Assembly (NCBI RefSeq): GCF_017877135.1
Contig: NZ_JAGIPH010000011.1
Coordinates: forward strand, 53,198-117,197
DNA length: 64,000 bases
From: Neorhizobium galegae
Lineage (GTDB): Bacteria; Pseudomonadota; Alphaproteobacteria; Rhizobiales; Rhizobiaceae
Direction of reading: 5' to 3'
The stretch's first letter is position 1, and each line of letters begins with the position of its first letter. Made by a program: the position numbers and the translations under genes. The notes below the pieces were generated by a model. It saw nothing but the letters and a program-made list of their open reading frames with translations. It was not told where the DNA came from and did not search any database. Below are positions 26,386 to 35,179 of the stretch, piece after piece.

Positions 26386-27281
26386 CCGCCGAGCGGTCGC
26401 TCGACGATACGCGCGAACAGGCTGCCAATGCCCGTATCGCCGCCGGCTGGCTGCTGATCGACATGACGCTGGTGTCCGGCGGCATGACCGCCTTGGTCAA
26501 GGCCCAGGGCGCGACATACCCGGCTTTTCAACTTGTCTTCATCCGCGCGATGATCGGCCTCATGTTCATCCTGCCGCTCATCTGGCACCACCGCGCCGAG
26601 ATGACGCGTATCCGCCACCCGTGGCGCAACATCGTGCGGATTTCCTGCAACGCCGTAGCGCTGACCAGCAATTTTCTGGCGATTACCCTGTTGCCGCTCA
26701 CAACGGTCAATGCCGTCGGCTTTTCACGCCCGCTGGTGACGATGGCGATGGCCGTCATCATGCTGAATGAGAGGGTGAGTCGTATCCGCTGGGTCGGCGC
26801 GGGGCTGGCTTTTACCGGAGTGTTGCTTATCGTCGCACCCGGAACATCGGGCTTCGACGTGAACATTCTGGTCGTTCTGGTGACGGTTGTGTTCGGATCG
26901 CTGGCGATCATTCAGACGCGAGCCCTGCGCGACGAAAACACCACAGTGATGATGGTCTTCTACACGGTCGGTCTTGCCGTTATCACCGCCGTGCCGGCTA
27001 TCGTCACATGGCAACCTGTCTTGCCGCTGGACTGGCTGCCGCTCCTCGGGATCGGCCTGCTGGCCCAGCTTGGCCAATATTGCTTTCTGCGCGCCTACCG
27101 CATGGCCGATGCCAGTATTCTGGCGCCGGTCGGTTATCTGTCGATTGTTTTCGTCACCGCTGTTGGCTACGTCTTTTTCGATGAGGTGCCACAGTGGCGT
27201 GTGGTGATCGGCGTCATCATGATCATCGCCTCTCTGCAGGGTGCAGCCTTGCTGGAGCGAAGGCGTGCCCGCGGACGTTAG
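26382..27281 (+). CDS. EamA/DMT-superfamily transporter
   Basis: 299 aa with ten hydrophobic segments arranged as two EamA repeats (about 20-150 and 165-290). The repeat end LNERVSRIRWVGAGLAFTGV and the second LLGIGLLAQLGQYCFLRAYR are typical of drug/metabolite exporters. The ATG overlaps the deacetylase stop (ATGA), so the genes are translationally coupled. It may export a product or by-product of the pathway, such as a released acid; the cargo is unknown. Confidence 0.88.
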   Translation: MTAERSLDDTREQAANARIAAGWLLIDMTLVSGGMTALVKAQGATYPAFQLVFIRAMIGLMFILPLIWHHRAEMTRIRHPWRNIVRISCNAVALTSNFLAITLLPLTTVNAVGFSRPLVTMAMAVIMLNERVSRIRWVGAGLAFTGVLLIVAPGTSGFDVNILVVLVTVVFGSLAIIQTRALRDENTTVMMVFYTVGLAVITAVPAIVTWQPVLPLDWLPLLGIGLLAQLGQYCFLRAYRMADASILAPVGYLSIVFVTAVGYVFFDEVPQWRVVIGVIMIIASLQGAALLERRRARGR

Positions 27282-27380
27282 TGCTCTGATCCTGCCCCTC
27301 CACTCATAGTGGCCGCTTGCCACCAATATAAGCTGGGCCGTTTGTCACAATCGGTCTGGGCCTCCCTTTCCGACAGATAG

Positions 27381-28730
27381 CTACCACACCATCCCCGCCA
27401 GCGCTTCGCTGACGGACGAAGCATCACCGAGTGCAGCCACGATGCCGTGCATTTCGTCGCTTTTGATCCCGCCCCAGCGCAGGCAATCGGTAAACTTGGA
27501 ACGCTTTTCCTCTTCCGTCAGCGGGCAGGCGATCGATCCCCTCGCGTGAAGCCGCTCGGCGTGCAGCATGCGGCCGTCCTGCAGCGTGATGGAAACCTTG
27601 TGTGGCAGACGCTCGACACCGCGCTCTTCCTCGGCACTGTAGGCGTCCATGGCAATCTTTGCCATGTGCGTGCGCACTGCAGATCTCGAGACCGCATCCG
27701 GGGTGAAGTCGGACAACGACAATCGGCCCTGCAACAGGGCAACCGCAAGACAGTACTGCATCGAAAAGCGCGCCTGCATCTCGTCGGCCGGGTCAGGATA
27801 GGCGAGATTATCGCGGGCGGACCGGCCCACTTTCGTCTCGATGCGGATGACCTCCTCAAGCGAGAACCCGTGCTCTGTCTGCAGGTCGAGGGCGGCATCG
27901 ATCGCCCGATGCGTGGAGGCGCAGCAGGGATGCAGCTTGGTCACCAGCCCCCGGGTTTCGATGACATGCGCTCCATCCAGGGGCAGACCCGCCCAGCCGG
28001 CCGCCTGATCGCCACCGAACAGGTCGAGAAAGCCCTGGGGTCGCTCCAGAATATCCAGCCGGCCGGTCAGCCCGGCGCGGCTGAGGAGTGCCGCCTCGAT
28101 CGCATTGCGGGCGGCCATGCCGGCATGAAAGGGTTTTGCGGCCGTTCCGAACTGCCCTTTGGGGCCGGCGGCCATGCTGGCTGCCAGGCTCATGGCCTGC
28201 GCAACGCGATCCGCACCGAGCCCCATCAGGAAGGCAACCCCGGCCGCGGCCCCGATGCAGCCCACTGTCGAGGTGCCGTGCCAACCCCTGTTGTAGTGGG
28301 AGGGATTGACCCCGAAGCCAACCGAGGCCTGCGCCTCGAGGCCGGCAAGATAGGCCGCAACGAGCTGATAGCCTGAGATCGACGCATCGGCCGTTGCGAC
28401 CGCCAGGAGCGCCGGCACGAGCACGGCGGAGGCATGGGCGCGGGCCGGATGGAAGTTGTCATCGAAATCGAGGCAATGCGCCGCCGTGGCATTGACCAGC
28501 GCGGCAAGCGGGGGCGATCCGCGGCCGCCGGTCACGAGTGGCGATGCTCCCTCTGCGCCGATGTCCCCGGCAAAGGCTCGTGCCACCGCCTGCGGCGCGG
28601 CGTCCACGGCGCCGGCCAGCATGCAGCCCAACGTATCCGTGATCGCATCGCGTGCCCGCGCCAGCGCGACGGGGGAAAACGTGTTGCGCGACGCCACCTG
28701 CGCTGCGATCAACTCGAGAACCGTTGCCAT
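27381..28730 (-). CDS. MmgE/PrpD-family protein
   Basis: 449 aa from ATG 28730. Family motifs include LDFDDNFHPARAHAS near residue 80, GWHGTSTVGCIGAAAG, and KPFHAGMAARNAIEAALL. The family holds 2-methylcitrate dehydratase PrpD, cis-aconitate decarboxylase and the iminodisuccinate epimerase of Agrobacterium BY6. It is divergent from a LysR gene and has no prpB or prpC neighbour, so a propionate role is not favoured. The proximity of an argininosuccinate-lyase-like gene 8 kb away recalls the iminodisuccinate epimerase/lyase pair, but they are in different operons. Confidence 0.85.
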   Translation of the reverse strand: MATVLELIAAQVASRNTFSPVALARARDAITDTLGCMLAGAVDAAPQAVARAFAGDIGAEGASPLVTGGRGSPPLAALVNATAAHCLDFDDNFHPARAHASAVLVPALLAVATADASISGYQLVAAYLAGLEAQASVGFGVNPSHYNRGWHGTSTVGCIGAAAGVAFLMGLGADRVAQAMSLAASMAAGPKGQFGTAAKPFHAGMAARNAIEAALLSRAGLTGRLDILERPQGFLDLFGGDQAAGWAGLPLDGAHVIETRGLVTKLHPCCASTHRAIDAALDLQTEHGFSLEEVIRIETKVGRSARDNLAYPDPADEMQARFSMQYCLAVALLQGRLSLSDFTPDAVSRSAVRTHMAKIAMDAYSAEEERGVERLPHKVSITLQDGRMLHAERLHARGSIACPLTEEEKRSKFTDCLRWGGIKSDEMHGIVAALGDASSVSEALAGMVW

Positions 28731-28791
28731 TCCATCCAACCCCTGCAAGTCTCTGTTTTGGGCCGCATTGATGGGCAGCGATGCCCGACAG

Positions 28792-28812
28792 CGCAATCTT
28801 ATGCAGATTGCG
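28792..28812. promoter_or_regulatory. Inverted repeat between MmgE/PrpD and LysR genes, probable LysR box
   Basis: CGCAATC-TTATGCA-GATTGCG is a perfect 7-bp inverted repeat with a 7-bp spacer. It stands 30 bp before the LysR start and 61 bp before the divergent MmgE/PrpD start, the usual place for a LysR recognition site, and contains an internal T-N11-A spacing. Confidence 0.55.
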
Positions 28813-28842
28813 GGTGGTGCTATTCAGTTTGAGGAAGCAGGC

Positions 28843-29748
28843 ATGCGGCAGCACAACGACATCACGATCAGCGTCAAGCACATCCAGACCTATGATGCGA
28901 TTGCCGCAACCGGCTCGACCATCGCGGCAGCGGCAGACCTCGGCATTTCGCAATCCAATGCCAGCCGTCTTCTGCACCAACTGGAAGTCTATCTCGGCGT
29001 GCGCCTCTTCGAGCGCGACAAGAACAGGCTGTCGATGACCCGCGAGGGCCTGCAACTCGGTCCGGAAATCCGCGCGATCTCCGACCGGCTGACGGCGCTG
29101 AAGGTGACGGCCCGCGAACTGGAACAGGGGCGTTCACTGGAGATTCCCCTCCGGCTCGCCTTTCCCGCCAGCCTTTCGGTGACGCTGGTGCCGCGCCTGA
29201 TCAAACGGTTCCTCACGGACAACGGTCCGGTGCGAATCGAGATCGCCTCCGGAAATTATCTGGCGATCGAGCGTATGGTGGCCGATGGCCAGGCGGATCT
29301 GGGCTTCACCCGGCTGCCCTCCCCCACGGCCGGCCTGCGCGAGGAGCACGTCATGCCGTCGCGCAACATCTGCGTGATGCACCGGGACCATCCGCTTGCC
29401 GGACAGCAGGCCCTGACGGTGCCGGAGTTGAAATCGCATGATCTCATCCTGCTGAACCGCGAGCGGCCCGTGCGCCACGAACTGGAAGCGCTGTTCTACC
29501 GGCAGGGGCTGCGCCAGCGGCCAGCCATCGAGGCCCATTCGGTCGGCTGCGCCTGCGCGCTTGCGGCGGAGGGACTGGGCATCGCCATCGTCAGCGCGCT
29601 GCTGGCGCGGGAGTATGCCGCGCTGCCGCTTGCCTTCGTGCCGCTGGAGCCGGCGCTTGGCATCGACTATGCCATCGTCAGTTCGGACCGGCAGCCGCTG
29701 CCGAAATCGGCGACACCCCTGTTGCAGTATCTGCGCGAATGGGCATGA
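28843..29748 (+). CDS. LysR-family regulator (first of a tandem pair)
   Basis: 301 aa. ATG 28843 is chosen because GAGGAAG lies eight bases upstream and the helix-turn-helix then starts at its normal place; longer frames would run into the divergent gene. The HTH reads ATGSTIAAAADLGISQSNASRLLHQLE and is followed by RLFERDKNRL. The effector domain fills residues 95-300. The pattern is close to opine-type regulators (OccR/NocR-like). It probably controls the divergent MmgE/PrpD gene. Confidence 0.9.
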   Translation: MRQHNDITISVKHIQTYDAIAATGSTIAAAADLGISQSNASRLLHQLEVYLGVRLFERDKNRLSMTREGLQLGPEIRAISDRLTALKVTARELEQGRSLEIPLRLAFPASLSVTLVPRLIKRFLTDNGPVRIEIASGNYLAIERMVADGQADLGFTRLPSPTAGLREEHVMPSRNICVMHRDHPLAGQQALTVPELKSHDLILLNRERPVRHELEALFYRQGLRQRPAIEAHSVGCACALAAEGLGIAIVSALLAREYAALPLAFVPLEPALGIDYAIVSSDRQPLPKSATPLLQYLREWA

Positions 29749-29794
29749 GAGGCACAGGCCGATTGACGGCATGGCATGAAGGTCCGCACGCTCC

Positions 29795-30712
29795 ATGATC
29801 AATTTCCGACAGCTCGAAGTGCTGAAAACCTTGCTGGCCACCGGCTCGACGATTGCCACCGCCAGAAGCATGGGACTGAGCCAGTCCGGCGTCAGCCGTC
29901 TTCTCCAGCAGCTGGAAACGGATCTGTCGCTCCGGCTGTTCGAACGCGACAAGGGCCGGCTGATCCCCACGCCCGAAGCGCATATTCTGGCCCGCGATGC
30001 CGAGACCATTCTTCTCGGGCTGAACCGGTTTTCCGGATTGGCGGAGGATCTGCGCAGCGGCGCCAAGGGGCCGGAAGTCGTGCGGCTTGGCCTGCCGAGC
30101 AGCATGTGGGAAAATTTCGCACCCGCCATGCTGGTCGATTATGCCCGCGACTATCCCACGGTTCGCATCGAAACCTTCTTCGAGACGACCTCGAACATCG
30201 CCCGTCTGGTGGAGCAGAAGGTCATCGATTTCGGCTTCCTCCGCCATGAGGACCAGGTGCCGCCCGGCATCGATATGGAGATCGTGGCAACGGGCACCGG
30301 CGTCTGCGTGATACCGCAGGATCATCCGCTCGCCAGCCTCCGGGAGATCACGCCAAAGGATCTGCGCGGCGTGCCGCTGATCCTGATCGGACGCCAGCGG
30401 CCGACCCGCATGCTGCTCGATCAGACCTTCCAGCGCGCCGGCGTGAAGCAGAACGTCAAGATCGAGACGCATACCAACAGTTCGGCCTGCGCCTATGTGG
30501 CGCACGGGCTTGGGGTGGCGATCCTCAGCAGTTTCTTCGCCAACCTCTATCGCCATCTTCCCATCGTGCAACGGCCCTTCGTGCCGGTGACGACCCAGGA
30601 TTTCGCACTGGCGACGCCTTCCGGCACCTCCTCCTCTCTGGCTGCCAAGGCGCTGATGGAAACGCTGAAGCGCCAGATCGCCATTTCGCAGCAACAGAGT
30701 CCCGCAAACTGA
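29795..30712 (+). CDS. LysR-family regulator (second of a tandem pair)
   Basis: 305 aa. The HTH (ATGSTIATARSMGLSQSGVSRL) and RLFERDKGRLIPTPEA segments closely match the gene 46 bp upstream, indicating an old tandem duplication; the effector domains have diverged more. LFERDKxRLxPTxEA is the opine-regulator (OccR/NocR) style. It is followed after 172 bp by the dipeptide-type ABC operon, which it is placed to control. The start lacks a strong Shine-Dalgarno. Confidence 0.9.
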   Translation: MINFRQLEVLKTLLATGSTIATARSMGLSQSGVSRLLQQLETDLSLRLFERDKGRLIPTPEAHILARDAETILLGLNRFSGLAEDLRSGAKGPEVVRLGLPSSMWENFAPAMLVDYARDYPTVRIETFFETTSNIARLVEQKVIDFGFLRHEDQVPPGIDMEIVATGTGVCVIPQDHPLASLREITPKDLRGVPLILIGRQRPTRMLLDQTFQRAGVKQNVKIETHTNSSACAYVAHGLGVAILSSFFANLYRHLPIVQRPFVPVTTQDFALATPSGTSSSLAAKALMETLKRQIAISQQQSPAN

Positions 30713-30773
30713 AGCACCGCCTCCGCGGAGTGCTGCAAGGGGCGGTCAGACTGCCCGGAATCCGCATCAACAT

Positions 30774-30808
30774 ATGACAAAAGCGCATAATATTGCGCCA
30801 TTTTTCAT
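30774..30808. promoter_or_regulatory. Inverted repeat upstream of the dipeptide-type ABC operon
   Basis: The core GCGCA-TAATAT-TGCGC (30783-30798) is a perfect 5-bp inverted repeat, and the flanks ATGACAAAA and (C)ATTTTTCAT extend the symmetry imperfectly to 35 bp. An AT-rich centre between GC arms, 87 bp before the first permease ATG, fits a LysR operator. Binding by the second LysR is inference. Confidence 0.5.
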
Positions 30809-30884
30809 CAACCTTCATAGTCTCAGCATAAACAGCCGGTGACTTTGTCAGATCCGGCCCCGCAAATCGCGTTCAGGGGAACCG

Positions 30885-31829
30885 ATGATACGTTTCATAC
30901 TTCACCGCCTGCTGATGGCGGTCCCTACCCTTGTGATCGTCGCTATCACGGTCTTCGCTCTGATCCGCTTTATTCCGGGTGATCCAGCCGCCCTGATGCT
31001 GGGCGACATGGCAACACCGGACCAGATCGCCGCGATGCGCAGCGATCTCGGGCTCGACAAGTCCATGCCGCAGCAGTTCCTCGTCTGGAGTGGCAACGTG
31101 CTGAGCGGCGATTTCGGCCATTCGATCGTCAGCAAGGAAGCGGTCCTGCCGCTCGTCCTGTCGCGTTTCATGGTGTCGGCCGAAATCGTGGTGGTCGCCG
31201 TCATCCTGGCAAGCCTGATCGCGGTTCCCGCTGGCGTGATTGCCGCATGGCGGCAGAACAGCCTCACCGACCTTGCCCTTGTCGGCACGGCAACGGTGCT
31301 GTTGTCCATCCCTACCTTCTGGCTCGGCCTGCTGCTGCTCTTGTTCTTCGGCCTGAAACTGGGCTGGCTGCCGGTGCTCGGCTATGTGTCGATCGGCGAC
31401 AACATCGTGGGCGGACTGCTCTATCTGGTTCTGCCGATCATGACGCTGGTCATCCACGAGTCCGGCGTGCTGATCCGCATGGCGCGCGCCTCCACGCTGG
31501 AGGTGCTGCGCCTGGACTACATTACCCATGCCCGCGCCAAGGGCCTCTCGGAACAGGCGGTGCTGTGGAAGCACGCCTTCAAGAATGCCTTCGGCCCGAC
31601 CTTGACGATGATCGGCCTGATCCTCGGCAACCTGCTCGGCGGTATCGCCGTCATCGAGACGGTCTTCACGATACCCGGCCTTGGCCGGCTGATGGTCGAC
31701 AGCATCTTTCAGCGGGACTACCCGGTCATCCAGGGCTGCCTGCTGCTGATCGCCCTGTCCTATGTGGTCGTCAACCTGATCGTCGACCTGCTTTATCCCC
31801 TCTTCGATCCGCGTGTGGTGGCCGAATGA
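30885..31829 (+). CDS. Dipeptide/oligopeptide-type ABC permease (DppB-like)
   Basis: 314 aa with six membrane segments. The N-terminal MIRFILHRLLMAVPTLVIV and FIPGDPAALMLGD motif, and the EAA loop DYITHARAKGLSEQAVLWKHAFKNA, are diagnostic of the DppB/OppB family. AGGGGAA precedes the ATG by five bases. It is the first gene of a six-gene operon: two permeases, fused ATPase, beta-lactamase-fold hydrolase, binding protein, amidohydrolase. Confidence 0.93.
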   Translation: MIRFILHRLLMAVPTLVIVAITVFALIRFIPGDPAALMLGDMATPDQIAAMRSDLGLDKSMPQQFLVWSGNVLSGDFGHSIVSKEAVLPLVLSRFMVSAEIVVVAVILASLIAVPAGVIAAWRQNSLTDLALVGTATVLLSIPTFWLGLLLLLFFGLKLGWLPVLGYVSIGDNIVGGLLYLVLPIMTLVIHESGVLIRMARASTLEVLRLDYITHARAKGLSEQAVLWKHAFKNAFGPTLTMIGLILGNLLGGIAVIETVFTIPGLGRLMVDSIFQRDYPVIQGCLLLIALSYVVVNLIVDLLYPLFDPRVVAE

Positions 31830-32644
31830 AGTTCTTGTCTCTCAACGGCCTGATCGGCGGCATCCTGATTGCCGCTCTCCTGGTCGTCGCAGCCACCAGC
31901 CTGTTCTGGACACCGTTCGATCCGATGAAGCTCAGCTTCACCGCGCGTCTGGCGGCTCCCGGCGCCCAGCATCTTCTCGGCACCGACGAGTTCGGGCGTG
32001 ATGTGCTGAGCCGCCTGATGATCGGTGCCCAGGCCAGCGTGTGGATCGGCGGATTGACGGTCGGCTTCGCGGTCATCGCCGGCACCCTGATCGGCCTGAT
32101 CAGCGGCTATGCCCGTGGCGTCATCGATGGCGTCATCATGGCCATCAACAATGCGCTTCTCGCCTTTCCCGGCATCCTGCTGGCGCTTGGTCTGCTCGCC
32201 GTGTTCGGCGCCAACCAGTACGGCATCATCTTCGCGCTCGGCATTGCCTACACGCCCTCCATGGCGCGTGTGGTGCGCGGCGCCGTGCTTTCGCTGCGCG
32301 AACGGGAGTTCATCGAGGCCTCACGGGTGATGGGCAACGGCGAGATCTACACCATGCTGCGGCATATCCTGCCCAACTGCCTGGCGCCGATCACCGTTCT
32401 CGCCACCTCCATGTTCGGCTGGGCCATCCTGTCGGAAAGCGCACTCAGCTTCCTCGGCCTCGGCGTGCCGCCGCCGGCACCGACCTGGGGCAACATGCTG
32501 GCGGCCGGCCGGCCCTTCCTCGAACAGGCGGTCTGGCTCGGGCTGTTTCCCGGCCTGTGCATCGCGCTCACCCTGCTCGGCATCAATCTGCTCGGCGATG
32601 CGCTGCGCGACAGGCTCGACCCCCGCATGAGAGGTTTGAAATGA
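31826..32644 (+). CDS. Dipeptide/oligopeptide-type ABC permease (DppC-like)
   Basis: 272 aa. The start ATG at 31826 overlaps the previous stop (ATGA). DppC features are the HLLGTDEFGRDVLSRLMIGA segment after the first membrane helix and the EAA loop EFIEASRVMGNGEIYTMLRHILPN, then SFLGLGVPPPAPTWGNML. It pairs with the upstream permease to form the channel. The gene again ends in an ATGA overlap with the ATPase. Confidence 0.93.
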   Translation: MKFLSLNGLIGGILIAALLVVAATSLFWTPFDPMKLSFTARLAAPGAQHLLGTDEFGRDVLSRLMIGAQASVWIGGLTVGFAVIAGTLIGLISGYARGVIDGVIMAINNALLAFPGILLALGLLAVFGANQYGIIFALGIAYTPSMARVVRGAVLSLREREFIEASRVMGNGEIYTMLRHILPNCLAPITVLATSMFGWAILSESALSFLGLGVPPPAPTWGNMLAAGRPFLEQAVWLGLFPGLCIALTLLGINLLGDALRDRLDPRMRGLK

Positions 32645-34269
32645 CACAGGAAAAGCTTCTCAGCGTCAAAAACCTCTCGCTCGAGATCGCCCGCCGCAAC
32701 GCCACCGTCGTCAACGATGTCAGCTTCGACGTGGCGCCCGGCGAGATCTTCGGCATTGTCGGCGAAAGCGGCTCGGGCAAATCGCTGGCGACACGGGCAC
32801 TCGTCTCGCTGCTGCCGCCGGTGATCCGCCAGACGGCGGGGGAGATCATCTTCAGGGGCCGTGACGTGACCGCTATGAGCGACAAGGATCTGCGCAGCAT
32901 GCGCGGCGCCGAAATCGGTCTCGTCTTCCAGGAACCAATGACCTCGCTCAATCCGTCCATGACCATCGGGCGGCAGTTGGAGGAAGGGCTTGCCCTGCAT
33001 AGCCGGGCGACGTCGGAAGAGCGACGCAACAAGATCCTCGCCATGCTGCACCGTGTCGGTATCCGCGATCCGGAAGGGGCGCTGACCGCCTATCCACACG
33101 AGTTTTCCGGCGGCATGCGCCAGCGCATCATGCTCGCTTCCGTCATGCTCCTGAAGCCGGCCCTGCTGATCGCCGACGAACCGACCACGGCGCTCGATGC
33201 CGTCGTGCAGCGCGATGTCATGGAACTGATGGTGGAACTGACGCAGGCGGAAGGAACCGCGGTGGTTCTGATCAGCCATGACCTGCCGATGGTGGCCCGC
33301 TACACCAGCCGCATCGTCGTCATGGAAAAGGGCCGGATCGTCGAAGCCGGCAGCACCGAGGACATCCTGGAACGGCCGCAGCACCCTTATACCCGCAAGC
33401 TGCTCTCCTCTCTGCCGATCCGCGGTGCGGCGCGGACGATCGAGACCGCCTCGGCGCCGGTTGTCTCGGCGCGCAACATCGTGGTGGACTATCCCGGTCG
33501 CAAGTCACTTCTCAAGAAGGGGGCGCCCAAGCGGGCCCTGCATGGGGTCTCCATCGACATTCATGCCGGCGAAGTGGTGGCGCTGGTCGGCGGCTCGGGC
33601 TCCGGCAAGACCACGCTCGGACGCACAATCGCCGGCCTCGTGCGGGAAAGCGGCGGCGAAATCCTGTTCGAAGGCCGGCGGCGGGATGCCGACTGGCAGG
33701 ATTATCGCCTCAACTGCCAGATGGTGTTTCAGGATCCCTATTCATCGCTCGACCCGCGCATGACGATCCTTTCGCTGGTGGAGGAGGCCCTGCGTCTGGT
33801 GCCCGGCCTCGAGCGGACCGCCAAGAGGAAGCGGGCCTATGAGACGCTGGAGGAGGTCGGGCTCGGCGCCGACTATGCGCTTCGCTATCCGCATGAACTG
33901 TCCGGTGGCCAGCGGCAGCGCGTGGCGATTGCCCGCGCGATTGCCCGTCGTCCCCGCTTCCTCATCGCCGACGAGCCGGTCTCGGCGCTCGACGTCACCG
34001 TTCGCGCCCAGGTGCTGACGCTCTTTTCCGATCTGCAGAAACGCTACGGCTTTTCCTGCCTGTTCATCAGTCATGACCTCGGCGTGGTCGAACAGGTGGC
34101 CGACCGGGTGGTGGTGATGCAGGACGGGCGCATCATCGAGGAAGGCGACCGCGACACGATCTTCGACACGCCGAAGCAGGCTTACACTCGCCGCCTGCTC
34201 TCGGCCATTCCCGCACTCGATCTCAACGAGACCGGCGGCGTCCGCCTGAAGTGGCGCCTGGAGACCTGA
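32641..34269 (+). CDS. Fused DppD-DppF-type ABC ATPase
   Basis: 542 aa holding two complete nucleotide-binding domains in one chain. Domain 1 (about 5-260) has Walker A GESGSGKS, signature FSGGMRQRI and Walker B LLIADEPTTALD; domain 2 (about 280-540) has GGSGSGKTT, LSGGQRQRV and FLIADEPVSALD. The usual system has two separate genes, so this is a GsiA/YejF-like fusion. Residues around 255-265 keep the HPYTRKLLSSLP pattern of peptide-importer ATPases. Confidence 0.93.
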   Translation: MTQEKLLSVKNLSLEIARRNATVVNDVSFDVAPGEIFGIVGESGSGKSLATRALVSLLPPVIRQTAGEIIFRGRDVTAMSDKDLRSMRGAEIGLVFQEPMTSLNPSMTIGRQLEEGLALHSRATSEERRNKILAMLHRVGIRDPEGALTAYPHEFSGGMRQRIMLASVMLLKPALLIADEPTTALDAVVQRDVMELMVELTQAEGTAVVLISHDLPMVARYTSRIVVMEKGRIVEAGSTEDILERPQHPYTRKLLSSLPIRGAARTIETASAPVVSARNIVVDYPGRKSLLKKGAPKRALHGVSIDIHAGEVVALVGGSGSGKTTLGRTIAGLVRESGGEILFEGRRRDADWQDYRLNCQMVFQDPYSSLDPRMTILSLVEEALRLVPGLERTAKRKRAYETLEEVGLGADYALRYPHELSGGQRQRVAIARAIARRPRFLIADEPVSALDVTVRAQVLTLFSDLQKRYGFSCLFISHDLGVVEQVADRVVVMQDGRIIEEGDRDTIFDTPKQAYTRRLLSAIPALDLNETGGVRLKWRLET

Positions 34270-34271
34270 CC

Positions 34272-35141
34272 ATGACCGATACGACAACCATCGATAACAC
34301 CGCCGTGGCCGAACGGCTGAATGCGGTCTGCGACGCGCAACCCTTCGTCACGCGCTTTGCCATCCGCAATCTTGTCACCGGGGAAACCTTCGAGCGTGGC
34401 GCGGATGAGGAAACCCCGTCCGCCAGCACCCGCAAGACATCGATCATGATGGCGGCGCTGAAAGCCGTCCGCGAGGGCAGGCTCGATCTGGATGAGCGCA
34501 TTACCTATGAGGCGCGCTTCGCCGAAGAGGTGGCAAGCGGCATGTTCCGCTACCTGACACCCGGCATCGTGATTTCGCTGCGCGATGCCATCACCGGCAT
34601 GATGGTGCTCTCCGACAATGTCTGCACCAAGATGGTGTTCGAACGCCTGACGCTGGAGGAAGTGAACGCCTACTGCCAGGCGATCGGAATGAGCGGCACG
34701 CATCACCGTTTTCTCATCCCGCCGCTTGCCCTGTCGCCCGATCACGCCCTGAAATCGGTAACCACCACCACCGCGCGCGACCAGATGCTGCTGCTTGAGT
34801 GGATCCTCGACGCGCAGACCTCGGCGGCCGCAGCCGAACGGCTTGGCGTGACGCCAGAGCTTGCGGCCTATGCCCTGCAGACGCTGAAGAACCAGATCCT
34901 GCGCTACGCCATTCCGTCGCGCCTGCCCTTCGGCACCGTGGTCGCGCACAAGGGCGGCACCGGCAAGCGCGGACGAATGAATGCCGGCATCGTCTACCGC
35001 GACGGAAAGCCCTTCTACATCATCGCCGCCTTCACCGACGCAGTGCCCCAGGAAATGGCGGATGGAACACCGGGCTACACGCTGTCGCTCGAAACCATCG
35101 GCCGCCTGTCCCGCATCTGCTGGGACGGCTTTCACGCCTGA
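34272..35141 (+). CDS. Class A beta-lactamase-fold serine hydrolase, cytoplasmic
   Basis: 289 aa from ATG 34272, two bases after the ATPase stop. The SxxK motif is Ser52-Thr-Arg-Lys55, SDN is 114-116 and the KTG-box equivalent is KGG at 227-229, all at class A spacing. Odd points: no signal peptide, and no Glu-x-x-Leu-Asn in the omega-loop region (about 143-166), where the deacylating Glu166 normally lies. A true antibiotic-degrading enzyme is therefore unlikely. Sitting in a peptide-type importer operon with an amidohydrolase, it may act on an amide, ester or lactam of the imported compound (inference). Confidence 0.8.
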   Translation: MTDTTTIDNTAVAERLNAVCDAQPFVTRFAIRNLVTGETFERGADEETPSASTRKTSIMMAALKAVREGRLDLDERITYEARFAEEVASGMFRYLTPGIVISLRDAITGMMVLSDNVCTKMVFERLTLEEVNAYCQAIGMSGTHHRFLIPPLALSPDHALKSVTTTTARDQMLLLEWILDAQTSAAAAERLGVTPELAAYALQTLKNQILRYAIPSRLPFGTVVAHKGGTGKRGRMNAGIVYRDGKPFYIIAAFTDAVPQEMADGTPGYTLSLETIGRLSRICWDGFHA

Positions 35142-35179
35142 CATTTCCGGAACAACGAACAACAGAGAGGGTAGAACAC

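Noticed and set aside
34272..35141. Antibiotic resistance beta-lactamase
   Set aside because: No signal peptide and no omega-loop ExxLN; genomic context is catabolic.
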